From positions 1 through 21,304 of the IMG/VR virus record IMGVR_UViG_3300030508_000597: a stretch of DNA of 21,304 bases; one strand, written 5' to 3'. Each line of letters opens with the position of its first letter. Position 1 is the stretch's first letter. Below the pieces are notes generated by a model that saw only the letters and a program-made list of their open reading frames with translations, made no database searches and was not told where the DNA came from. This DNA is from a virus. Position numbers and translations under genes: made by a program. Positions 13,548-21,304 of this stretch are shown piece after piece.

Positions 13548-16500
13548 ATGGCGACTACACCTAATCTTCCACAACCCCAGTCATATCAAGAAACCCTCGG
13601 GGCGATGCTTAATCAGTTTGCAGCGGCTACTGGGATCCCCAGCGTGTCCGTAGGTTCTGCTAGTCTGAGCCTCTTTCAAACCATGGCTTTGGCGGTTTCC
13701 CGCGCTTCTGGTGATGTTTTCCAAACCATTCTTAACAGTTCCCTACAATATGCTACTGGGAGCAGTTTGCAGGCCATGGCTGCTGAATTTAATATCGAAT
13801 TAACGCCATCACAGGTTTCCACGGGTTATGTAACAGTTACTGATACCAGTTTTACCATGGTTTCAACCAGCGTGTATCCTGGGGCTGCTGCTACAAATGC
13901 GGGTTCCGTAATTATTTACGCTAGTTCTAACACCGGTTTTCCATCTTCGGGATCCGTTTATCTCGGTCGTGGGACGAACAATAGCGAGGGGCCGATTGGT
14001 TATTCTTCTATTGTAGCTGTTGGGAATTACTTTCAGTTCAATCTCACAAGCCCCACCACCAAATTCCACAACCTGAATGAAAGCATTATTCTTAGTCAAG
14101 GCGGGGTTCGCACGGTTCCAATCAATACTGTCGTAACCGCACCTTCTAATGGATTGGTAGCAGCTCAACAATACACTGTTACCCAACAAGGCATCATTCT
14201 AGACGGTGCTACCTCAGTTTCCAATATTCCTGTAACCGCTCAGCTTCCGGGTTCCGCAGGAGATGTTCCCGCAGCCGCTATTAGTCAATTCGCAAGCCCA
14301 CCCTTTTCTGGAGCCACGGTTTCAAATCCTGTCCCCACCAGCGGTGGAACCGATCCCGAGACCGACGACGAAATCCGTACCGCGATTCAAAATTTCTTTA
14401 GTTCAATAGGATTGGGCACTCCGACAGCTATCAAGAACTCCTTGATTGGTGTAAGTTCTACTACGGAAGCCGGCACAATTACTTCGGACTCCTTGGTTAA
14501 CAATCTCGACGGCAGTTCCACGGTTTATATCTCAACCGGTGGAGGACGTCCGTATGAGGCAAAGACAGCCGGAGTAGCGATCGAACATATTATTGATTCC
14601 GCAATCGGCGGCGAACAATTCTTTCAACTCGCAACCGGTGGAACCCAGGCTCCAGTAGCAAAAGCCTTCTTGCAGTCCACAGACGCCAGCCCCTTCGCTA
14701 TTTACGGTGGTTACGTATTAGCGGTTACCGTAGGCGGAGTTACAACTCAACATGCTTTCCAGACCTCGGATTTTCAAGCTCCAGGCGCCGCTACCGCTTA
14801 TGAAATCTGCGCTAGCATCAACGCCGATACCCTGGTTAATTTCGAAGCCACGACCGCTGGTGGCGGCACCTACGTTGTTATCAGAGCCATCAAAGAAGCC
14901 AACGAAAGCATCCAAGTCACAGTTCCTTCTTCGCCTAATCTTGTCAACGCCAATCTATACATGGGTTTCCCTACTACTCTAAACGAAACGCTCAGACTTT
15001 ACAGAGACGGAGTACTCCTCCTCGAAGACGGTAATACGGCTTCAGTATTTTCAGAACAACAAGGTAGTTGGTCTAGTAGTATTAGCAACGGCGACACTTT
15101 AATCATAGGCGTCGACGGTACCGCTCAAAACACATATACATTCTTAAACGCAGATTTTATCGCAACCGGGCTTTACAACACCGTAAATGCAACCAACTCT
15201 TTGGCTTCCTGGGCACTTGTAATTAACAATAAAGTAACGGGTATCACTGCGACGGTTTCTGGTTCTCAACTCGAACTTACCAGCAATTTAGGAGCAAATC
15301 CTAGAGCGCAGATCGTAATCAATCCAAGCTCAACCTTGGTTACCAAGAGCATGTTTAGCGTAAGCGAAGGTCTGACTTCCCAAGGCGCTGCAGCTGGTTA
15401 TACATTGGATAGAAATACCGCCCAATTTGAACTCGCAACACCGCTTGTTGAAGGCGAAGATTTGGAAGCCGGTATTGAAAGCACAAGAGCGGTCATAACA
15501 AGTGCCGTCATCAGCGGCGCATCTATTACATTTCCATCCGAAGGTTATATTTGGATCGCCATCGACGAACCCGCAACCACTATACATACCGGGGTCACAG
15601 CTGGTTCGTTTTTGACGGTTTCGGTTAGCGGCAGTTTGGTGAGTTACAAATCAAATACGTTGTTCGCATTCTCCGATGTCGTACCCGGCGATTACGTCAT
15701 TATTTGGTCCGCAGAACTTAATGCCGCCAATAGATTAGAAGGCAGAGTTCATTCCATAACTACGACCACGCTTACCAACGATACGCTCAATATCTTAGTT
15801 ACTTCTGCAGAAGCCGCCGCAGTGGTTCCACAAGCCAATGTCATCTACAAAGCTGGCTTCGTAGTGGCTAACATGAAAGACGCACCTCAGAAGTTTAATA
15901 CACCTACGGGTTTACAAACACTGGATGCTTTGGTATTATTTCTACAAGCACAGACGGATTCTCTCATTTTTGGCGTAATCGTTGAAGAATACCTCACCAT
16001 TACCTCAAAGACACTCAATACTAATGGATACGTTACCGTTGTAACTTTTGACGCAATCGGACAAGATCTCAACTTTTCTGCGGGACAAAGTAGCGAAAGC
16101 AGCTATCCCATCATAGCCTATCAGGATACCGTTAGCAATTACTTGCCTTCGTTCTTTCACAGCAAAGTAGCCAGCGACACCTATGCGGAGCCACCAGATA
16201 CTTTTCTTACTTCTTTTGTTTCCGACATCACTCTCGCTGGTAGGGATGACGATGAGATCATTACCTTCTTAAATCCTTATGGCGGTATCGACGACGAGCA
16301 ACCCGTCAATGAAGTCGTGCAGGAAACCACGGTTTCTGGTACCACGGTTGGAATCACCAAAGATCCCGATGTTAGACGTATCAGAACCAATGATAGATTC
16401 TTCACGTCGGCCCCGCTTTCTTTTGGTAACAAAGATAGTTTAGTTGCTATTATTGACAATAATCCCGTAAACAATACCTTCCAGATTCCGCTTTATCGTC

Positions 16501-19028
16501 ACGCGCTTACCAATACCAGCTATAGTCCCAACTCTAATAACTTTAACGCCTACGACACCGATCTCGCACCTACCGGAAGTTTTGTAACTTCTTTCGGTGC
16601 TAATTTTGCTTTCAACAACTATAAAGTACTGATGCAAGCCAAAAAGACTTTGAGCAGCACGACGCCGCAAAGCTCGATTCTTTATAGAGCTACGGCGTGG
16701 GGTGCCACGGGTCAGGAAATCGTGGTTAGCTATGTATATTCGCCTAGCGCACCTGCGCTTAATAATAGTGTTACTATTACTAATACGATTAATGTCGCCA
16801 TCACCGTTCCTCCTGCGACAACGGCAACTGCGGTTGCGGCTTACGTCAACGCCAATCTATCCGCCTACGTATCCGCTACCGTTGTAAATGATGGCAGCGG
16901 CGGCACTCCTGGAACAGGGATTATTACTGCCAATGCCAGCACCCAACTTCTGGATGGCATCAACTGGTTGCTCTCTAGTAATGTATCGGGCTCTCCACAA
17001 TTTGTATTGAAGAACGCCTTAGCACTCCCAACCGATGTAGGTTACGCTTTTAATAACGGAGAAACCCTGCTTTTCGTTCCAACCACCATTGATCAAGTCA
17101 ACCTATTCATAAACACGTTGGCAGTAAGTGGCATCAGTACGGCTAGTTTGATTAATACCGCAAATAGAGATTCGCAACTCGAAGTGTCGTCGGAAACCTA
17201 TGGAAGTCAGGGTTACGTTGAAATCGTAGGAGGTGCGGCAAACGGTTATTCATTCCCAGTCATAAATTCCGGACTAGACATTGACAACACGTATTGCGCG
17301 ATTTCTGCGTCTTCTATAGCATCTGCTAATGTAATCAGCGGACAATGGTTTTACCTACAAGCAGCTAACACACAACAGAAACAAACACAGTTTGGACCCG
17401 GCACCGATGTTACCATTACCCCAAATCAGCCTTCTGCAGGTTTGAGTACGGTGAGTTTAACTGGTCAAACCTTAAGTGAGCGTTTCTTCGGCGCACCTAG
17501 AATTATAAGTGGATTGAGTGGACTAACTTTCAGAGTCGAAGCGCAGGGTGATTTGGTTTGTTTTAGTTATGTCGGCAGCACGGGAAGTCCACAGTATCTG
17601 ACGTTCTCAGTGAATTTTAACGAATCCGGTGGCGGAAATCTAAGTGTTGCGGTTCCAAGTACGGGAATAGGTCAATATACTATTACAAGCGGTGCAGCAA
17701 CTTTTAGTGGATTAAGTATTGGAGATTTGGTAACTGTATCGGGTCTAACGAATAGTGCGAATAATGGTACTTTCGTAGTTTCTGGTGTAAGTTCTAGTGT
17801 ATTGCAAGTAACCAACCCTAATGCCGCTGTTGAAGCCAGCGATACGTATACTACGGGTACTTTCACCGCTACAACCGGTGTCATGGAGGGCGATTCTGTG
17901 ATCGTTGGAGCACCATTTAGTGCCCCAAATCAGGGAACCTATAGGGTTATTAGAACATTCAACGATAGTTTTTGGATTAAGAACACCGACTACGTAGAAG
18001 AAGAACAAGTATTGACTGGCAGTAGTTTGAAGTTTTACGAATACGAAGCCACGATCCCCGGTGATGATTTGGTGATTTCCAGCAATGCGTTTGGAACCAC
18101 AAATGCTGGTACCTATCCTGTTTATTCAGTTCCTAGTCCCACGGAAATAGTAGTAACCGGAGTATTGACTACTACCTATGTGTTCTCGGTAAGTTCGGCC
18201 AACGCTACCGTTGGAGCCACGTACTCCAACAATGGTGGAGTTTTTACTGTGGGATCGACTATTTCTGGCGGAACTACATTACTCGCTACCGGCACAAGCA
18301 ATCCGTTGTCATCTGGAACTCTTACTAAGATCTCGGGCACCGGCGATACCACGATTACATTTTCCTCGTACACAATCAATAGCATCAATCTAAACGGATT
18401 GCTGTCGTCTTTCTACATCGAAGAAGGAACCGCATATACAGGATACAAGCATGTCTATTTGGTAGCATTACAACCCGGTACCACTAACTTGAATCAGATC
18501 TTATTTGATACGTATTTACAATATGAGAAGATCAATCAAAGCGCTGGTGTAGAAGTTACGGCTTTAAACAAACTTAACTTTGGAACATCGGTTTCTCAAG
18601 GACTAGATGGCTACAAGTATAATACTGGACTGATTCAACAAGCAAATCGTGTGATCTACGGTGATCCTACGGATTCGAGTGAATATCCTGGAATTTCTGC
18701 GGCGGGCGCTGATATTTTTATTAGAGAGCCTTTGGCATTGGTAGTTAGTTTGGCAATTGGAGTCAGATTACAAACAGGTGCTCCATTTAGTGCGGTGAGT
18801 CAGCAGATCCAGAGTAATGTAGCGGCTTTAGTTAATAGCAATAAAGTTGGACAGAGCATAGCATTGGGCTCCATAGTAGCGGTTTGTATGGTCGTACCTG
18901 GTGTAACTTCAGTAGTTATTTCGAGCCCTCTGTATTCTCCTACAGATGATCTGATCGCAGTGCAGCAATCCGAACAAACCTTTATCCTAGATCCATCAAA
19001 TGTTTCGGTTTCGGTGATCGGAAGTTAA
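13548..19028 (+). CDS. giant baseplate J-like (gp6/gpJ) wedge protein, 1826 aa
   Basis: Baseplate J/gp6 proteins form the wedge ring around the hub and trigger contraction. The N-terminal gpJ core is recognisable around residues 200-350, with AGDVPAAAI and VPTSGGTDPETDDEIRTAIQ, where the GGTDxETDxEIR signature sits at about 264-277. The C-terminal about 150 residues (REPLALVVSLAIGVRLQTGA, NSNKVGQSIALGSIV, VPGVTSVVI) are the usual gpJ end. T4 gp6 is 660 aa and P2 gpJ about 300, so more than 1200 residues are inserted between. The insert is Thr/Ser/Asn-rich beta sequence with recurring modules: a DGxxxxxxF..xDF..A..T..xxIN type (about 385-470 and 515-610), and three tandem GDxVxV...NxGTxxV units with about 59-residue spacing at about 1388, 1446 and 1505. 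These may form outward decorations or contact fibres. The ATG follows the endonuclease stop by one base. Confidence 0.85.
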   Translation: MATTPNLPQPQSYQETLGAMLNQFAAATGIPSVSVGSASLSLFQTMALAVSRASGDVFQTILNSSLQYATGSSLQAMAAEFNIELTPSQVSTGYVTVTDTSFTMVSTSVYPGAAATNAGSVIIYASSNTGFPSSGSVYLGRGTNNSEGPIGYSSIVAVGNYFQFNLTSPTTKFHNLNESIILSQGGVRTVPINTVVTAPSNGLVAAQQYTVTQQGIILDGATSVSNIPVTAQLPGSAGDVPAAAISQFASPPFSGATVSNPVPTSGGTDPETDDEIRTAIQNFFSSIGLGTPTAIKNSLIGVSSTTEAGTITSDSLVNNLDGSSTVYISTGGGRPYEAKTAGVAIEHIIDSAIGGEQFFQLATGGTQAPVAKAFLQSTDASPFAIYGGYVLAVTVGGVTTQHAFQTSDFQAPGAATAYEICASINADTLVNFEATTAGGGTYVVIRAIKEANESIQVTVPSSPNLVNANLYMGFPTTLNETLRLYRDGVLLLEDGNTASVFSEQQGSWSSSISNGDTLIIGVDGTAQNTYTFLNADFIATGLYNTVNATNSLASWALVINNKVTGITATVSGSQLELTSNLGANPRAQIVINPSSTLVTKSMFSVSEGLTSQGAAAGYTLDRNTAQFELATPLVEGEDLEAGIESTRAVITSAVISGASITFPSEGYIWIAIDEPATTIHTGVTAGSFLTVSVSGSLVSYKSNTLFAFSDVVPGDYVIIWSAELNAANRLEGRVHSITTTTLTNDTLNILVTSAEAAAVVPQANVIYKAGFVVANMKDAPQKFNTPTGLQTLDALVLFLQAQTDSLIFGVIVEEYLTITSKTLNTNGYVTVVTFDAIGQDLNFSAGQSSESSYPIIAYQDTVSNYLPSFFHSKVASDTYAEPPDTFLTSFVSDITLAGRDDDEIITFLNPYGGIDDEQPVNEVVQETTVSGTTVGITKDPDVRRIRTNDRFFTSAPLSFGNKDSLVAIIDNNPVNNTFQIPLYRHALTNTSYSPNSNNFNAYDTDLAPTGSFVTSFGANFAFNNYKVLMQAKKTLSSTTPQSSILYRATAWGATGQEIVVSYVYSPSAPALNNSVTITNTINVAITVPPATTATAVAAYVNANLSAYVSATVVNDGSGGTPGTGIITANASTQLLDGINWLLSSNVSGSPQFVLKNALALPTDVGYAFNNGETLLFVPTTIDQVNLFINTLAVSGISTASLINTANRDSQLEVSSETYGSQGYVEIVGGAANGYSFPVINSGLDIDNTYCAISASSIASANVISGQWFYLQAANTQQKQTQFGPGTDVTITPNQPSAGLSTVSLTGQTLSERFFGAPRIISGLSGLTFRVEAQGDLVCFSYVGSTGSPQYLTFSVNFNESGGGNLSVAVPSTGIGQYTITSGAATFSGLSIGDLVTVSGLTNSANNGTFVVSGVSSSVLQVTNPNAAVEASDTYTTGTFTATTGVMEGDSVIVGAPFSAPNQGTYRVIRTFNDSFWIKNTDYVEEEQVLTGSSLKFYEYEATIPGDDLVISSNAFGTTNAGTYPVYSVPSPTEIVVTGVLTTTYVFSVSSANATVGATYSNNGGVFTVGSTISGGTTLLATGTSNPLSSGTLTKISGTGDTTITFSSYTINSINLNGLLSSFYIEEGTAYTGYKHVYLVALQPGTTNLNQILFDTYLQYEKINQSAGVEVTALNKLNFGTSVSQGLDGYKYNTGLIQQANRVIYGDPTDSSEYPGISAAGADIFIREPLALVVSLAIGVRLQTGAPFSAVSQQIQSNVAALVNSNKVGQSIALGSIVAVCMVVPGVTSVVISSPLYSPTDDLIAVQQSEQTFILDPSNVSVSVIGS

Positions 19029-19029
19029 T

Positions 19030-20964
19030 ATGGCTATAGCGACAACGCAGAGCGAGTACAAAAGACTAAGAGGTTATCTCAATCCTACTATCAAAGGGAA
19101 AAATGTTGACGCCGTTTTGTATTCCTTGGCGACAGCGACTTCATACTTAGTGAATTCGGTTTACGCCGTCAATCAGAATTTGTTCATTACCACAGCTTCT
19201 GCACAATACATTGACCTTTTGCTTTCAAGTTATGGCATCACAAGGCCAGCACAAATCGGAATCAGTGATGGCGCCTTTCGCGCCATCGGTTTAGAAGTCA
19301 AGAACAGAAAACAAGTTAGGGATCTTATCAACAACTTGCTTGATATCATTTTTAGCGACGAATTCTGTAAAGCCACGGATTCCGCAACTGCGGTAGAGCC
19401 TTATAATTTAGCAGATGGCGACACCTTGATTGTAAGTTTTGACGGCGCCACTCCAGTAACCATTCCTTTTCTAGCAGCAAATTTTACCAACATTCACGCT
19501 GCCTTAGCAGTTGAAATCGCAGATGCCGTAGTTGCCTACCTCAACAGTCAGGGATTATCAGGTCTGGCTGCGGTTAAAAATAATGGGTTGGGAAACTATG
19601 TCGAACTTGTTAGTAATACTATAGGTCCTCGGTCATCAGTTACAGTTATGGGTGGCAGAGCACAAAATGTCCTACTGTTCCCCGAAAGCGTGGGCGCCGG
19701 TGGAAACGCATCGACTCAATGGACGCTTAGTGTACAGAGTGATGGAAGAATTCGTTTTACATGGTCGGGCGGAGCCAATCCAAATCTTGGTAAGCTTTCA
19801 CCCGGCGATTACGTTAATATCTACGGCGGAGGTTTTACTAGCTCCACAAATATCGGCACCTTTACTATCATAGATACCGTGGGTGGATTAGTTGGCAGCT
19901 CATATTTCGATGTCTACAATCCCATTGGTTCCACGGGGATCGTAACGCAGGGTTCGGACACCGCTGTTCTATTCTTTTATCCCGCAAAGCAAACCATTCA
20001 GACCAAAGGCTATTACGCCGCACTCTATCAGACCAGAACCAATGTGTTACAAATCTTTATTCCAGCCACTACACAAGTCATAGTTAGAAACAGAATCGGA
20101 GCCATGTTCCTTCATGATCCACCGCGTGGGAACTACACTTTCAATGCTCAGCCCAATCCCGGCGATACGTTTCAAATCACTACGTCGCTCAATTTTACAG
20201 CCGGAGTCGATTTTGTTATTGGTGGAACCATTCTAGAAACCGTTACCAACATGGTTGATGCCATCAATGCTTTAAATGCTGGTTTGCAAGCCATCATAAA
20301 TAGCAACAATGTGGTATTGATTTACAACAACAGTTTATCCAATACCTTGGTTTTGACCTATACTGGCTCTGCGAGTATTGTGCCTGATCTAATGCAAGCT
20401 AGTAATATTTCGCTGGAGCCCAATCAATATGGTCCATACAGCTACGACACCACGCAACCCTTCACTGTAGGAGCTGAGCATTCGATTTTAACGCAAGACG
20501 TGAATGCTTCAACAGGAGATGTAGTACTTGTCGAAGACAGTGCGGGTTTTCCAAACGGAACCGGTTATGTAGTTTTTGACTACGGCGGTCCCACACAGGA
20601 ATTGGCAAACATAATCGCAGTTCCTTCTAGTACGAGCATTTTGCTTTCACCGGTTAACAGTTTGCAGTATGATCATCCCGCTGGCCAGGAAATCCGCGTA
20701 GTACCCACTAAATCACCGGTAGTTCCAGCTACTAATGGTAGCGACTATCAAGGATTTATCACAGATATCGTTGGTGGACGAGTTTATTGTCAAAGCCTGA
20801 TCGAACAAGTGGTGGCAGCCGGAATCGCAATAAATTTCGTAATCCTATATCCAAACGACATCGGATTGGGAAAAGCGGGAACTCCTAATTCAGAGATCGC
20901 TTATGTATACGGTCCAAACCCCACTACGGTAATATATCCAACCAATGATTTGACGGGAACTTAA
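19030..20964 (+). CDS. second baseplate wedge-type protein sharing modules with the J protein (644 aa)
   Basis: The ATG at 19030 begins one base after the J stop, so expression is coupled. The N-terminus (SEYKRLRGYLNPTIKGKNVD, then QYIDLLLSSYGITRPAQIG and NRKQVRDLINNLLDIIF) resembles the opening of wedge-type baseplate proteins that place a YLDxxxxxYGIxRP motif before beta modules. Residues about 129-210 (DGDTLIVSFDG, F.AANFTNIHAA, IADAVVAYLN) repeat the DG...F..DF...IN module found twice or more in the J protein. Residues about 250-295 (LSPGDYVNIYGG, STNIGTFTIIDTV) repeat its GDxVxV...NxGTF unit. The C-terminal part holds further beta repeats (NASTGDVVLVEDSAGFPNGT). It probably fills the position of gpI/gp7 in the wedge, but no direct family match is claimed. 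No enzyme motif is present. Confidence 0.6.
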   Translation: MAIATTQSEYKRLRGYLNPTIKGKNVDAVLYSLATATSYLVNSVYAVNQNLFITTASAQYIDLLLSSYGITRPAQIGISDGAFRAIGLEVKNRKQVRDLINNLLDIIFSDEFCKATDSATAVEPYNLADGDTLIVSFDGATPVTIPFLAANFTNIHAALAVEIADAVVAYLNSQGLSGLAAVKNNGLGNYVELVSNTIGPRSSVTVMGGRAQNVLLFPESVGAGGNASTQWTLSVQSDGRIRFTWSGGANPNLGKLSPGDYVNIYGGGFTSSTNIGTFTIIDTVGGLVGSSYFDVYNPIGSTGIVTQGSDTAVLFFYPAKQTIQTKGYYAALYQTRTNVLQIFIPATTQVIVRNRIGAMFLHDPPRGNYTFNAQPNPGDTFQITTSLNFTAGVDFVIGGTILETVTNMVDAINALNAGLQAIINSNNVVLIYNNSLSNTLVLTYTGSASIVPDLMQASNISLEPNQYGPYSYDTTQPFTVGAEHSILTQDVNASTGDVVLVEDSAGFPNGTGYVVFDYGGPTQELANIIAVPSSTSILLSPVNSLQYDHPAGQEIRVVPTKSPVVPATNGSDYQGFITDIVGGRVYCQSLIEQVVAAGIAINFVILYPNDIGLGKAGTPNSEIAYVYGPNPTTVIYPTNDLTGT

Positions 20965-20965
20965 T

Positions 20966-21304
20966 ATGTCACTACCAGTTGTAATCACCGGAGCGCAAAT
21001 CACGATTTTTTGGAATAATCAACTTTATAAAGAAGTTGCCGATGTTAGTTTTGGCATCGATTACGGCGAAGAGGAGATTTTCGGAATTGACAGCGCCTAT
21101 AGCCAAGAAATCGCAGGTGGAAAAGTAACGGTGAGCGGAAACGTAAGCGGATTTCGCATCAAAAACTCAGGTGGACTTCAGGCTAAAAACTTGCGTCCAC
21201 TATTCACCGATGTTTCTGCAAATCCTTATGTGAGTTTGAGAGTTACGGATCGCTCTACTTCTGAAGATATTCTCTTTATTCCTCAGTGTAAAGTAGTTAG
21301 TGAA
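20966..21304 (+). CDS. tail tube-like protein, N-terminal part (runs off window)
   Basis: The ATG at 20966 follows the previous TAA by one base, and the frame stays open to the last base (113 codons visible). The product starts MSLPVVITGAQITIFWNN and continues VADVSFGIDYGEEEIFGIDS, AGGKVTVSGNVSGFRI and YVSLRVTDRSTSEDI. The arrangement, a beta-hairpin with an E.x.YGID-like segment and a GxVxVSGxVSG strand pair, resembles gp19/XkdM-type tail tube folds, which also occur in baseplate tube-initiator proteins. Because it sits after wedge genes it could be a tube-like baseplate component and not the main tube. The missing C-terminus prevents a firm choice. Confidence 0.5.
   Translation, partial: MSLPVVITGAQITIFWNNQLYKEVADVSFGIDYGEEEIFGIDSAYSQEIAGGKVTVSGNVSGFRIKNSGGLQAKNLRPLFTDVSANPYVSLRVTDRSTSEDILFIPQCKVVSE

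Noticed and set aside
1-21304. CRISPR arrays, insertion sequences, integrase, rRNA genes or DGR reverse transcriptase
   Set aside because: No regularly spaced repeats, transposase or integrase motifs, rRNA-like sequence or reverse-transcriptase YxDD gene was found on either strand.

Overview
The window looks like part of the structural region of a large contractile-tailed (myovirus-like) phage, or a prophage of that type. Nearly all genes are on the + strand and tightly packed, with stop/start overlaps such as ATGA and TAATG. The order tape measure candidate, hub, spike, LysM+gp25-like wedge protein, gpJ-like wedge protein, second wedge protein, tube-like protein is a baseplate/tail assembly module. 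A Gram-negative host is inferred from a PagL-like outer-membrane lipid A deacylase candidate and a probable lipoprotein. The host genus cannot be read from the sequence.

Layout. 1-354 is the 3' end of a gene with a DUF1566/Lcl-type C-terminal domain whose last ~45 codons are adenine-poor and resemble a diversified (DGR-type) variable region. 416-868 holds an Ea22-like gene broken by a one-base shift in a C run, and a small unknown gene. 869-975 is a structured leader containing a 14-nt inverted copy of the end of the first gene. 979-1461 encodes the PagL-like protein, 1463-2350 an endonuclease VII-type HNH protein of homing-endonuclease style, 2305-2493 a small lysine-rich protein, and 2494-2670 a 58-aa two-helix membrane protein with a TTG start.

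2772-8033 carries the tape measure candidate, gp27/gpD-like hub, gp5/gpV-like spike with an HxH tip, and a small conserved-looking tail protein. 8056-9797 interrupts the baseplate genes with accessory cargo: a CPBP-like intramembrane protease candidate, an unknown 87-aa protein, and two leftward genes (a Cys/His-rich protein and an HExxH metallopeptidase, probable lipoprotein). The leftward pair is separated from the next rightward gene by a 19-bp palindrome that carries opposed extended -10 elements.

9851-20964 resumes the baseplate. An 881-aa protein combines an N-terminal tail-assembly-like region, a LysM-like segment and a gp25-like C-terminus. Next comes a PD-(D/E)XK homing-type endonuclease with its own promoter, then a giant 1826-aa baseplate J protein and a 644-aa partner that share repeated beta modules. 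The window ends inside a tube-like gene.

The structural genes together build the hub, spike and wedges of the baseplate. The cargo between them has a common theme of envelope and membrane activity (lipid A, intramembrane proteolysis, lipoprotein peptidase), and the two endonucleases look like selfish insertions. All function calls come from reading motifs by eye; no database search was run.
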